DNA of 34,255 nt from JBIQLO01 sp044464175 (lineage in GTDB: Bacteria; Planctomycetota; Phycisphaerae; Tepidisphaerales; Tepidisphaeraceae): contig JBIQLO010000010.1 of NCBI GenBank assembly GCA_044464175.1, positions 1 through 34,255 on the forward strand, given 5' to 3'. Shown here in pieces: positions 22,272-30,620 of this stretch. Each line of letters opens with the position of its first letter. Positions within the stretch are counted from its first letter, which is position 1. The notes beneath the pieces are model-generated. The model had not been told where the DNA came from, ran no database searches, and worked only from the letters and a program-made list of their open reading frames with translations. A program made the position numbers and the translations under genes.

Positions 22272-23087
22272 ATGACGGAACTGCAAACTCATGGCCGGAG
22301 CGGGCGGGGGTGGGGCAGACGGCGCGCCGCGTTCACGCTGGTTGAGTTGCTGGTCGTCATCGGCATCATTTCCGTTCTCATCGCAATGCTCCTGCCGGCC
22401 CTGAACAAGGCCCGCGAGTCGGCCCAGACGGTCTCCTGCCTCTCCAATGTGCGCCAGCTCATGCAGGGGATCATGATGTATGCCAATGACAACAAGGGAT
22501 ACCTGCCGATCTGCGAATTCGAAACCGGGGCCGACCCCTTCGTTGAGTGGTCCGGGCTTCTGGGGGCGCGGGAGTACGGCTATATCAAGAATCCCGATGT
22601 CTTCATCTGCCCCGACCGGCGCGACATGGGTCTGGAGGGGGATGTGGTCAAGTGGCTGCACCAGGCGATCACGCAGGAAAATGCCCATCGCACAGGCATT
22701 TACAACGTCGGCTGGGAGTATGTCTGTTACGCCGCCAATCAGTATGGCGCCATGCCGACCGAGGGGCTGATCCGGGACTACGACTACCACCTGCTGAAAG
22801 TCAGCCAGCCGGGGCTGGATCCCGCCTCTATGATGGTCTTGATCGACAGCTACGCCCCCAACTTCGCCAAGAGCGGCTACTGGGGCTGGTATTCGGCTCG
22901 TCCCAATACGACCAACGCCTACCCGTGGGTTCACGGCGGCGGTGTGGTCAACTGCGGCTTTCTGGATGGGCATTGCGCCGGCGTCCAGGCCGCGGAACTG
23001 GGGTGGGATTATCACCAAAAAGACTGGATTCCCGGCCACAGCCTCAAGGCTCGGCCCTGGTATTGGGGGGTGTATACGGCCGATTAG
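22272..23087 (+). CDS. Prepilin-type pseudopilin-like protein 1
   Basis: This 271-aa exported protein has a type IV prepilin leader: a basic start (GRGWGRRRAA) and FTLVELLVVIGIISVLIAMLLPALNKARES, with Phe21 as the expected first mature residue and Glu at +5. Alanine rather than glycine precedes the cleavage site. The globular part has CLSNVRQLMQGIMMYANDNKGYLP, FICPDRRDM and, near the end, WVHGGGVVNCGFLDGHCAG, a variant (H-x10-DG) of the planctomycete H-x9-DG motif. A peptidase such as PilD is needed but not present here. The function is unknown; related proteins are thought to be surface or secretion-system pseudopilins. GGAG lies 8 nt before the ATG. It heads a tandem array of three. Confidence 0.82.
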   Translation: MTELQTHGRSGRGWGRRRAAFTLVELLVVIGIISVLIAMLLPALNKARESAQTVSCLSNVRQLMQGIMMYANDNKGYLPICEFETGADPFVEWSGLLGAREYGYIKNPDVFICPDRRDMGLEGDVVKWLHQAITQENAHRTGIYNVGWEYVCYAANQYGAMPTEGLIRDYDYHLLKVSQPGLDPASMMVLIDSYAPNFAKSGYWGWYSARPNTTNAYPWVHGGGVVNCGFLDGHCAGVQAAELGWDYHQKDWIPGHSLKARPWYWGVYTAD

Positions 23088-23134
23088 ACAAGGCCATCCG
23101 GCCACCGCGGATGTTCCATTCAAGGAGCAACAAG

Positions 23135-24010
23135 ATGCTTTCCATCACAAAGCCATCGCAATCACAGCTGCCGGCAGTGGAGCACTGGAACGCACACCAG
23201 CAAACCCCGGCCTCCCGGCCGGATCGCCCCCCCGCCGCCTTCACGCTGGTCGAGTTGCTGGTCGTCATCGGGATCATAAGCATCCTCATCGCAATGCTGT
23301 TGCCGGCCTTGAATAAGGCGCGCGAGTCGGCCAAGGCGATTCAGTGCGCCAGCAACATCAAGCAGATCGGCCAGGCGCTGGCGATGTATATCAATGAAAA
23401 CAACGGATGGGTGCCGGGGTGGCACGTCACGCTGGCGTCGGTCTCGGGCGTGGACTCCGTGCGCACGGGGAATCCCTTCTGGTGGCAGGCGCTGGCCCCC
23501 TACACCGGCAACAAGTACAGCCTGTGGGGCTGCCCGGCGGCCTCCGATTACAACATGCCGGTGACCGGCGACCAGAAGACGCTCAAGGATGCCGACGGGC
23601 TGGGCCCCTACCAGATCACCGGCGGCAAATGGTGGCCGGGGCAGCTCATGAACTACCGGCAGGACATCGGCATCAACTGCATGGGATTCGGCTACTACTA
23701 TCCCACCCTGGGCCCGCCCAGTTGGGGCAACCAGATGCCGCTGCGCATCAGCCAGGTTCACCGAGCCTCCGAAATCATCTATGCCTATGACGCCGCCACC
23801 TATGACGAAGGGAACACCAATGGCGGGAAGTACACCCTCCCCTTTGCCCTTTGGCCGAGCAACAAGTCCGGTCCCGAGGCCCGCCATAACAACGGCGTCA
23901 ACAACCTGTTCGTCGACGGGCATGTCCAGTGGGTCTCGGCCAAGGAGATGACCGACTGGATGAGCAGCACCGCCAAACGGAAAGTCCATTTTCTGGGGGA
24001 ACAGCAGTAA
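23135..24010 (+). CDS. Prepilin-type pseudopilin-like protein 2 (H-x9-DG)
   Basis: This 291-aa protein has a longer polar leader than its neighbours and the FTLVELLVVIGIISILIAMLLP prepilin core, with Phe36 as the expected mature start and Ala at -1. The body contains CASNIKQIGQALAMYINENNGWVPGWH, LWGCPAASDYNMPV, IYAYDAATYDEGN and the C-terminal HNNGVNNLFVDGHVQWV (H-x9-DG). It is a tandem paralogue of the next gene, sharing most of these blocks. The start at 23135 follows AGGAG. A longer in-frame reading upstream overlaps the first prepilin gene in another frame and is rejected. The gap to the preceding gene is 47 bp, so cotranscription is likely. Confidence 0.85.
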   Translation: MLSITKPSQSQLPAVEHWNAHQQTPASRPDRPPAAFTLVELLVVIGIISILIAMLLPALNKARESAKAIQCASNIKQIGQALAMYINENNGWVPGWHVTLASVSGVDSVRTGNPFWWQALAPYTGNKYSLWGCPAASDYNMPVTGDQKTLKDADGLGPYQITGGKWWPGQLMNYRQDIGINCMGFGYYYPTLGPPSWGNQMPLRISQVHRASEIIYAYDAATYDEGNTNGGKYTLPFALWPSNKSGPEARHNNGVNNLFVDGHVQWVSAKEMTDWMSSTAKRKVHFLGEQQ

Positions 24011-24074
24011 GGGCGGCGTAACCCGCCGGCCGATGCATTTGGAGGCGCGCCACGAACCAACCGGAGGATTTTTA

Positions 24075-24104
24075 TTGACACGCATCTTGCCCGGGCATTA
24101 CCCT
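24075..24104 (+). promoter_or_regulatory. Putative internal promoter of the third prepilin-like gene
   Basis: TTGACA (24075-24080), an 18-nt spacer and TACCCT (24099-24104). The -10 is weak. The site gives a leader of about 65 nt that contains the GCGA hairpin. Confidence 0.35.
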
Positions 24105-24125
24105 ATGCGCCGTTTCTATGTCCTC

Positions 24126-24150
24126 GGAAAATACACGCGAGTGTATTTCC
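24126..24150 (+). promoter_or_regulatory. Leader hairpin with GNRA loop before the third prepilin-like gene
   Basis: AAATACAC (24129-24136) and GTGTATTT (24141-24148) close on a GCGA tetraloop; an outer GG/CC pair adds to the stem around one bulged A. It ends 10 nt before the AAGGAG at 24161, so it could affect translation or mRNA stability. Confidence 0.45.
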
Positions 24151-24174
24151 AACGACCCGAAAGGAGTATTGCCA

Positions 24175-25056
24175 GTGGCAAATGCACATGGCCGGCGAAT
24201 GAATGAACAACACAGCAGGCGGACGGATGGAAGGCAGCGACTTTGGGGCTTCACCCTGGTCGAGTTGCTGGTCGTCATCGGGATCATCTCCATCCTCATC
24301 GCAATGCTGCTGCCCGCCTTGAACAAGGCGCGCGAATCGGCCAAGGCCATCCAGTGCGCGGCCAATCTGAAGCAGATCGGAACGGCGGTCCAGATGTATG
24401 CCACGGAAAATCATGGATGGGTGCCGGGTCACCACGTTGCACGGTCGCCGGAAGTGCCGGCGGGAACTCTGGATCGGGACAATCCCCTCTGGTGGCAGGC
24501 CCTGTCATACTATGTAGGCAAGCAATATGTCCTGTGGTCCTGTCCGGCCGCCTCGGATTTCGGCATTCCCATTCAACATTCCACTCCTCCGGTCCAGGGC
24601 ATGACGATGGCGGGAATCAACGGGTTTGATCCCTACAAGGTCGGGCAATTCGATCCCAGTTCCGGCCAGTGGGTGGTTGGGCAGGTGATGAATTTCGGGA
24701 TGAGCATCGGCATCAATGCCTGGACGTTCGGAAACAACTCAAATCTGGGCGCACCAGCCTCGTACGGTCCGCAGCGCCCCCTGCGCCTGAGCCAGATTCG
24801 CAATAGCGCGGATCTGGTCTACGCCTTTGATAGTGCCACCTATGACGAGGGCAATGTGCAGAGTGGCCGATGGTCCCTGACCGTCAACATCTGGCAAAGT
24901 CCGGTCAACAACAGCAATGGGCCCTTTCCCAGGCATAACAATGGGATCAACACGCTCTTTATGGACGGGCATGTTCGCTGGGTGGCGGCCAAGGAGATGC
25001 AGGGCTGGCTCTCCACGGGCGCCAATCGCAAGGCTCATATTTTGTTTATTCCATAA
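24175..25056 (+). CDS. Prepilin-type pseudopilin-like protein 3 (H-x9-DG)
   Basis: This 293-aa protein has a basic leader and WGFTLVELLVVIGIISILIAMLLP, with glycine at -1 of the predicted cleavage site (mature start about Phe26). Body blocks shared with the preceding gene are CAANLKQIGTAVQMYATENHGWVPGHH, LWSCPAASDFGIPI, VYAFDSATYDEGN and HNNGINTLFMDGHVRWV. I favour the GTG at 24175 because AAGGAG lies 8 nt before it. An in-frame ATG at 24118 would place the leader hairpin inside the coding region. The function is unknown. It is separated by 66 bp from the DUF6067-like gene, with no clear promoter between, so it may be cotranscribed with that gene. Confidence 0.83.
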   Translation: MANAHGRRMNEQHSRRTDGRQRLWGFTLVELLVVIGIISILIAMLLPALNKARESAKAIQCAANLKQIGTAVQMYATENHGWVPGHHVARSPEVPAGTLDRDNPLWWQALSYYVGKQYVLWSCPAASDFGIPIQHSTPPVQGMTMAGINGFDPYKVGQFDPSSGQWVVGQVMNFGMSIGINAWTFGNNSNLGAPASYGPQRPLRLSQIRNSADLVYAFDSATYDEGNVQSGRWSLTVNIWQSPVNNSNGPFPRHNNGINTLFMDGHVRWVAAKEMQGWLSTGANRKAHILFIP

Positions 25057-25122
25057 TGACCACAGTCCACCACCAATGACCAGAGGGCAAGGGGGAGGCA
25101 AATTCTCTTCGGAAATTTCTCT

Positions 25123-28100
25123 ATGATCGAAATACATGCGTTGGGACGGGCGTTTCTCGGATGCGTCGCGGTAGGACTCCTGGGGGCGGGTGTGGCACAG
25201 GCCCAGCCCAGGCACCAGCCGGCCTTCAAACTGACCCCGCCGGAAATCCGCCTGCCGCTGATGAAGCAGCCGCCCAAAATCGACGGGACGCTTCACGAGG
25301 CCGAATGGGCCGGGGCCGACCAGATGCGCGGCTTTGCCGCCTTCGGCGGCAGCGGCGGGACGCTGACCGACCAGAAAGGCTCGTTCTGGGTCGGGTCCGA
25401 TGCAAAGAACCTCTACATCGCCCTGCGCACCGAGACGCCGCCGGGCGGAAAAATTCTCAGCCGCGCCAATCCGGTGACCGGCGGCGGCAACGCCAAAGCC
25501 ATTTTCGCCGATGACAGCATCGAACTGTGGGTCTGCCCCAATCCCGACGCCCCCCCGGCCGAGCGGCGCGTGTACCAGGGCCTGCTCAATGCCAGGGGTG
25601 CGACCTACGACTCCGTGCAGACCTTGCGCGGGGGCACCAAATGGCACGGCCACTGGACGGTCAAAAGCAGCGTTCAGGACGATCACTGGGACTGTGAAAT
25701 CACGATCCCCTGGAGCGACTTCGGGCTGGATTCCCCCGCCGGCAAGACAACCGCCGTGCGGGTCGTGCGCAACTGGATGCAGACGGCCGGAGGCGGCCAG
25801 CACGGGCGGATTCAAAGCGAGTGGGGCCTGGCGAATGAGGCGTTCGCCTCCCTCTCCAGCATGCCGCGCGTCACCTGGGATGAAAAAGCCCCGGTCGTCC
25901 AGGTGCGGCAGTTGCAGGACAAGCCCGACCAGCCGGTGGATATCCGCCTGGGGCTGGCCAATCCGGGCCCATCAGCGCAAAACCTGGCGGTGACGGTCCA
26001 CGTCGTGCCGGAGGGGAACGCCGAGACCAATTACAAAAAGGACCTGACGCTGACGCCGGGACAGGATCAGCCGCTGGAGGTGAAGGCGGCCGGCAGCCGC
26101 GGCGAGGCGCTGGACACGCGCATCCAGGTCGCCTCGGCCGACGGCAAGACGATCTACTACCGCCGCGATTTCACCTGGAGCGTCGACCGGCCCGCGGAGG
26201 TCTGGAACCTCAACTCCGAATCCAACAGGCGCATCGGCGTCGATTTCGCCTATTTTCCCTCCTACAACGCGATGCATGTGAAGGTGGACCTGTCCAACCT
26301 CAAAAACCGCGACCAGGTGAAGGCGATCCAACTGGCGATCCGCAAAAAAGGGTCCTCCGATGCTCTGGCGCAAACGACCATGCCGCCGCTGAAACAGAGC
26401 GTCAGCGAACTGCGCGACTGGAAAATCCCGGCCCTGGCAGAGGGGGACTATGAACTGGTGACCATCGCCCAGGGCGCCGGCGGCGAGCCGGTGGTGGAGC
26501 CCTTCGTCCGCCAGAAGTTTGAATGGGAGGGCAACCAACTGGGGCGGTCCGACATCGTGGTCCCCCCCTTCACTCCCATCGCGGTCAAGGGAAATGAAGT
26601 GGATGTGATCCTGCGCCAACATCAGGTGAACGGCGCGGGGCTGTGGGACCAGGTGAGGGCCGACGGCAAGCCGCTGCTCAAGGGGCCGATGCGCCTGGAG
26701 GCGGTCATTGACGGCCAGACCGTCCTCGCCCAGGGCACGGTCAAGGCGGGCGAGCACCGCGACACCCGGGCGGTCCTCCAGGCCCAGTGGCAGGCGGGCG
26801 CCCTGAAGGGATCGACCCAGGACACCTGGGATTACGACGGGCTGATGAAGAGTGTCATTACCCTGGAGCCCACCAGCCGGCAGGTGCAGAGCCTGACGCT
26901 GGTGATCCCGGTGGATGCGGCGATGGCCCCCCTGATGCACGCGACCACCTTCGGCAACAAGTTCAACTACGCCGGAGAGATCCCCCGGGGCAACGGCGTA
27001 GTCTGGAAGAGCTCCCAGGCCCCGGCCAACGCCTTCATCGGCACCTATGTCCCTTACATCTGGGTCGGCGCGCAGGAGCGCGGCCTGTCCGTCTTCGGCG
27101 ACAATGACGCCGGGTGGATCACCGACGACAAGAGCGACTGCCAGCAAATCGTGCGCAGGGACGATGGCACGCTGGAACTGCGCCTGCACCTGATTCAGAA
27201 GCCCGCTACCTGGGATAAGCCCCGGCGAATCACCCTCGGCTTCATGGCCACCCCCGCCAAGCCGATGCCGAGCGACTGGCGGCTCTGGACCGTCGCCGCC
27301 GCCCGCACCTCCAACGCCACCAGCCAGGCCAACGTCCCCGGCATGCTCAAGCAGGCGTTCTTCGGCTCCTACATCTACTGGGGCGGCATCTCCAACTCCG
27401 GCGATATCTATCCCGATGACGGCAACGTGAGCATCTGGGAGGAATTCGCCCGCCTGCGCAAGACCGGCAAATACGATCCGGCCTTCCTCCAGAAATGGTC
27501 CGACCTGGCGTATGCCAAGGTGGGCAAGACGCGCCCGGCCCGCCTCAAGGGGCTGGAGGCCGGGGCGCGCGCCGGGCTGCTCTCCATGGCCACCCAGCCA
27601 CAGAACGTCCTGATCTACACCAACGCCATGGGCATGCGCTGCGACACCCCCGCGGCCCGGACCTTCATCAACGAGTGGAGCCGCGAGCCCTTCCCCCAGC
27701 GCCAGTGGGGCTACGCCACCGGCTCGGACTACGGCGTCAATCCCGTCCTCAGCTACCGGGACATGCGCGCCTGGTGGTACAAAAAGAGCCTGGAGCTGTT
27801 CAATGACGCCATCTACTGGGACTGCGTCATGCTCAGCCCCGCCTACAACCCCATCGCCTCCGACGCCTACGAGCGCCCCGACGGGCAGGTGCAGCCCTCG
27901 GCCGGCATCTGGGAAAAACGCGCCCTGGTCAAGCGCGGCGCGGTGCTGGCGCAGGAGATGGGCAAGCGCAACACCAACATGGTCCACATGAGCGGCACCG
28001 AGATCGTCCCCATCAACGACTTCTCCGCCACCCAGGCCGACTGGGAGCTCAAATACGGCGCGGGCGACTTCCAGGACAAGTTCCCCCGCGACTACATCCA

Positions 28101-28611
28101 GGCCCAGACCATCGGCCGCCAGGCCGGGCTGGTTCCGATCGTGCTGCTGAACCAGAAGTTCATCGTCGGCACCAAGCAAGAGGCGGCCCAGCAATACCGC
28201 ACCGCCGCCGGTGTGATGCTCAGCCACGAGCTCAAGCCCTGGTCCAGCCGGGGGCAGTGGGTCAAGCCCGACTGCTTCTGGGAAAACTACGACCGCCTGG
28301 TCAACTTCGGCTACGGCCAGGAAGGCACAAAGGTCTACAACTACTGGCAAAGCGACTACCCCGCCCGGATCAGCGGCCAAAGCGCCTCTCTCCTGGTGAG
28401 CAAGCCGGGGGCGGCCATGCTGGTCCTGTGCGACTACGGCGACGGCGGCGCCTTCACCGTCCAACTGGACGCCAAGGCGCTGGCGCTCGGCAGTTCGCTC
28501 AAGGCGGTGAACGTGGAGAACGATCAGGCCGTCGAAATCAATGGCGACACCCTCACCGTCCCGCTGAAGAAGCATGATTTCATGGTCATTCGCATCGAGG
28601 GGGGCAAATGA
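25123..28611 (+). CDS. Secreted DUF6067 / GH123-like protein with N-terminal CBM9-like domain
   Basis: This 1,162-aa protein has a signal peptide ending GVAQAQ (about residue 28). Residues about 45-245 form a CBM9-like sugar-binding domain (KIDGTLHEAEWAGAD, DSIELWVCP, WDCEITIPWSDFGLD). A beta-rich middle follows. From about 636 comes a block typical of the GH123 N-terminal/DUF6067 family (FIGTYVPYIWVGAQERGLSV, then RRITLGFMATPAKPMP). The final domain has IYWDCVMLSP near 897, VHMSGTEIVPINDF near 953 and WELKYGAGDFQDKFPRDY, again a DUF6067 hallmark. Related GH123 enzymes hydrolyse N-acetylgalactosaminides, but activity here is unproven. It is probably a secreted or periplasmic glycan-active enzyme. 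The start has no good Shine-Dalgarno. The stop overlaps the next start. Confidence 0.82.
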   Translation: MIEIHALGRAFLGCVAVGLLGAGVAQAQPRHQPAFKLTPPEIRLPLMKQPPKIDGTLHEAEWAGADQMRGFAAFGGSGGTLTDQKGSFWVGSDAKNLYIALRTETPPGGKILSRANPVTGGGNAKAIFADDSIELWVCPNPDAPPAERRVYQGLLNARGATYDSVQTLRGGTKWHGHWTVKSSVQDDHWDCEITIPWSDFGLDSPAGKTTAVRVVRNWMQTAGGGQHGRIQSEWGLANEAFASLSSMPRVTWDEKAPVVQVRQLQDKPDQPVDIRLGLANPGPSAQNLAVTVHVVPEGNAETNYKKDLTLTPGQDQPLEVKAAGSRGEALDTRIQVASADGKTIYYRRDFTWSVDRPAEVWNLNSESNRRIGVDFAYFPSYNAMHVKVDLSNLKNRDQVKAIQLAIRKKGSSDALAQTTMPPLKQSVSELRDWKIPALAEGDYELVTIAQGAGGEPVVEPFVRQKFEWEGNQLGRSDIVVPPFTPIAVKGNEVDVILRQHQVNGAGLWDQVRADGKPLLKGPMRLEAVIDGQTVLAQGTVKAGEHRDTRAVLQAQWQAGALKGSTQDTWDYDGLMKSVITLEPTSRQVQSLTLVIPVDAAMAPLMHATTFGNKFNYAGEIPRGNGVVWKSSQAPANAFIGTYVPYIWVGAQERGLSVFGDNDAGWITDDKSDCQQIVRRDDGTLELRLHLIQKPATWDKPRRITLGFMATPAKPMPSDWRLWTVAAARTSNATSQANVPGMLKQAFFGSYIYWGGISNSGDIYPDDGNVSIWEEFARLRKTGKYDPAFLQKWSDLAYAKVGKTRPARLKGLEAGARAGLLSMATQPQNVLIYTNAMGMRCDTPAARTFINEWSREPFPQRQWGYATGSDYGVNPVLSYRDMRAWWYKKSLELFNDAIYWDCVMLSPAYNPIASDAYERPDGQVQPSAGIWEKRALVKRGAVLAQEMGKRNTNMVHMSGTEIVPINDFSATQADWELKYGAGDFQDKFPRDYIQAQTIGRQAGLVPIVLLNQKFIVGTKQEAAQQYRTAAGVMLSHELKPWSSRGQWVKPDCFWENYDRLVNFGYGQEGTKVYNYWQSDYPARISGQSASLLVSKPGAAMLVLCDYGDGGAFTVQLDAKALALGSSLKAVNVENDQAVEINGDTLTVPLKKHDFMVIRIEGGK

Positions 28612-29504
28612 GGATCTTGTTCCAGGATAAAGCGGCACAACGACACAGCGACGGGGCGAAGAAGGAAGCGCCTCTGCCCCGCCCCGGCGCTCTGGTGGTT
28701 TCATCGCTCCGTCGCCTGGCCACCCTGTCCCTCCTCCTGGCCGCTCCCCTTTCCGCCGCCGCCCCGGCCGAGCCCGCCCCCCCGGGCAATCCCGCCATCG
28801 ACCGGTTCAATCCCGCCATCACCTTCTATGCCTCCTTCGACGGCCATTCCACCGCCGACCTCTCGGCCGGCAGCGGCAAGGCCAGCGGCAACGCCCAGAA
28901 GCTCCAGTGGGAAAAGGGACTCCTGGGCCAGGCCCTCCGCGGGCGCACGGTCAACCTGATCTACCCGGCCCAGGGGAACATCGATCTGTCGGTGCCCGGG
29001 GCCCTGGCCCTGTGGGTCTGCCCCGAGCGCTGGAACGATGCCGACAAGCCGCCGCAGGTCGGCTTCGCGACGCTCCACAACCATGGGCGCACGCTTGTGC
29101 TGGCGCGCCAGGGAGGTAAATCCAACCACCAGGCGTTGATGGCGATCTACGGCCCCAACGCCAACGACGCCAAAACCCGCGCCCTGGTGAAAAACGGCTC
29201 CAGCCAGCACTGGAAACCCGGCCAATGGCATCTGCTGGTGGTCAACTGGGGCGAGGGGTACGTGGAGCTGAGCGTCGACGGCGGCGTCTTCCGGCGCGGA
29301 AGCACCCGCCATCCGGCCGCCAAACCGACCGACGACCCCGGCCAGCTGGCCATCGGCGCCGGCGGCTTCCCCACCACCCCCTACCGCCTGGACGAGCTGC
29401 TCCTCCTGGACCGTCCCCTGAGCCACGAGGAGGCCCAATGGCTCTATCAGACCCTCACCCAACCCGGGCCCAAAGCGCCTCCTCCCGCCGCCCCCCAGCC
29501 ATGA
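28608..29504 (+). CDS. Exported LamG/concanavalin A-like domain protein
   Basis: This 298-aa protein has a polar N-terminus, a hydrophobic signal (SLRRLATLSLLLAAPLSAAAPA) and then, at about residues 70-285, a LamG-like jelly roll. Strand blocks are ITFYASFDGHSTADLSAGSG, GALALWVCPERW, WHLLVVNWGEGYVELSVDGG and a C-terminal YRLDELLLLDRPLSHEEAQWLY, which is typical of the family. Such domains bind glycans or act as accessory modules; no catalytic residues are evident. The ATG overlaps the previous stop (ATGA), so translation is coupled. The long leader suggests the true start could be the same ATG with an unusual N-region. The gene also overlaps the following start. Confidence 0.78.
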   Translation: MRILFQDKAAQRHSDGAKKEAPLPRPGALVVSSLRRLATLSLLLAAPLSAAAPAEPAPPGNPAIDRFNPAITFYASFDGHSTADLSAGSGKASGNAQKLQWEKGLLGQALRGRTVNLIYPAQGNIDLSVPGALALWVCPERWNDADKPPQVGFATLHNHGRTLVLARQGGKSNHQALMAIYGPNANDAKTRALVKNGSSQHWKPGQWHLLVVNWGEGYVELSVDGGVFRRGSTRHPAAKPTDDPGQLAIGAGGFPTTPYRLDELLLLDRPLSHEEAQWLYQTLTQPGPKAPPPAAPQP

Positions 29505-30610
29505 ACCTCCTCCGCCCCTTGTCGCCGCTCCTGGCCCTCCTGCTCCTGGCGGGGTGCGCCGCTTCCCCTCCCGCGACCGCCCCCCGGTCGGCCTCCATCG
29601 ACCTCTTCTCCCATGGCCTGGACACCCCCAAGGCGATGTGGCCCACCGGCCTGGCCGACCCCACCGCCCAGTTCCTCCCCTTCTCCAGCGCGGTGCAAAA
29701 GGTGGATCAGGGCGTCCTGCTGCGCATCGCCGACGCCGCCCCGAAGACCACCGAGCAGGCCAACGGCCGCTACCTCGGCCTGGGCCCGTTTCGGCTCCGC
29801 CCCTCCACCCGCTACCGCCTCCTCGTCGAATCCAGCCAGGTCTACAACCAGGCGATCCGCTTCTGGATCATCTTCCGCCGCGGCCAGACCGAAGGCCTCA
29901 CCCCCCTGCTCCCCCTGGGCAGCCTCACCGACAGCGGCCGATCCACCTATGCCCGGACCTTCATCACCCCCGCGCAGGTGGACAACGCCATCATCTGGCT
30001 GCGCATCGAGCCGACCGGCAACAACAAGCTGCACGCCGGCACGGCCGCCCTCCTGAGCCACGCCCGCATCGAAGAACTCGGCCCGGTCCCCGTGACGCCC
30101 CAGGCCCGCCCCTTCTACGGCAAAAACCTCCTGGCCGTCGCCGACTTTCAGGCCGCCCCGCCGGGCCAGCCCGATGACACCGCCCTGCGGCTGGTCAACA
30201 ACCCCCACTGGAAAGAGGGCCCCTACCAGGCCCAGATCGTCCGGACCGAGGAGGGAACAAAGGCCCTGAAGGTCGCCTGGAAGCCGGGCCTCTATCCCTA
30301 CGTCCATTTCAAGAGCGATCCGGCCCCCTTCTACAACAACTCGGCCCGGTTCACCGTCCGCATCCGCGGCCACGGCGCCGTCAAGCTCGGCCTCTGGTGG
30401 GTCCGGCAACACCTCCCCTACTTCTACCAGCACGAGCGGACGTACGAGCTGAGCGGCCAATGGCAGGAGATCTCCATCGCCTCCGGCTGCGCGGAGCCCC
30501 TGACCCAAAGCGCCGCCGCCAGCATCTCCTGCGTCGGGAAGGAACCGGTCGAGTTTGAAATCTCCAACCTCAGCCTGGTGATCGAACCGCCCGGGGGAAG
30601 CGGACCATAA
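29501..30610 (+). CDS. Lipoprotein with two probable carbohydrate-binding-like modules
   Basis: This 369-aa lipoprotein has a leader ending LLLLAGC (lipid anchor near Cys18). The mature part falls into two halves of similar style. About residues 30-200 contain LGLGPFRLRPSTRYRLLVES and FWIIFRRGQTEG. About residues 210-365 contain FTVRIRGHGAVKLGLWWVRQ, YELSGQWQEISIASG and VEFEISNLSLVIE. The last pattern is typical of beta-sandwich CBM_4_9-like modules that bind sugars, so a glycan-binding role is plausible; I do not recognise an exact family. The ATG overlaps the preceding stop (ATGA) and the next gene follows after 10 bp, so all three sit in one operon. Confidence 0.72.
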   Translation: MNLLRPLSPLLALLLLAGCAASPPATAPRSASIDLFSHGLDTPKAMWPTGLADPTAQFLPFSSAVQKVDQGVLLRIADAAPKTTEQANGRYLGLGPFRLRPSTRYRLLVESSQVYNQAIRFWIIFRRGQTEGLTPLLPLGSLTDSGRSTYARTFITPAQVDNAIIWLRIEPTGNNKLHAGTAALLSHARIEELGPVPVTPQARPFYGKNLLAVADFQAAPPGQPDDTALRLVNNPHWKEGPYQAQIVRTEEGTKALKVAWKPGLYPYVHFKSDPAPFYNNSARFTVRIRGHGAVKLGLWWVRQHLPYFYQHERTYELSGQWQEISIASGCAEPLTQSAAASISCVGKEPVEFEISNLSLVIEPPGGSGP

Positions 30611-30620
30611 AGGGCAACCC

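Noticed and set aside
22547..23134. N-terminal extension of the second prepilin-like gene
   Set aside because: It overlaps the first prepilin-like gene in another frame, and a Shine-Dalgarno-preceded ATG at 23135 gives a normal prepilin leader.
25972..28704. Long antisense open frame (910 codons) opposite the DUF6067-like gene
   Set aside because: It is the mirror of a high-GC coding frame; composition is low-complexity (Gly/Ala/Val/Asp/Leu-rich), it has no recognisable domain, and the plus-strand frame shows clear family motifs.
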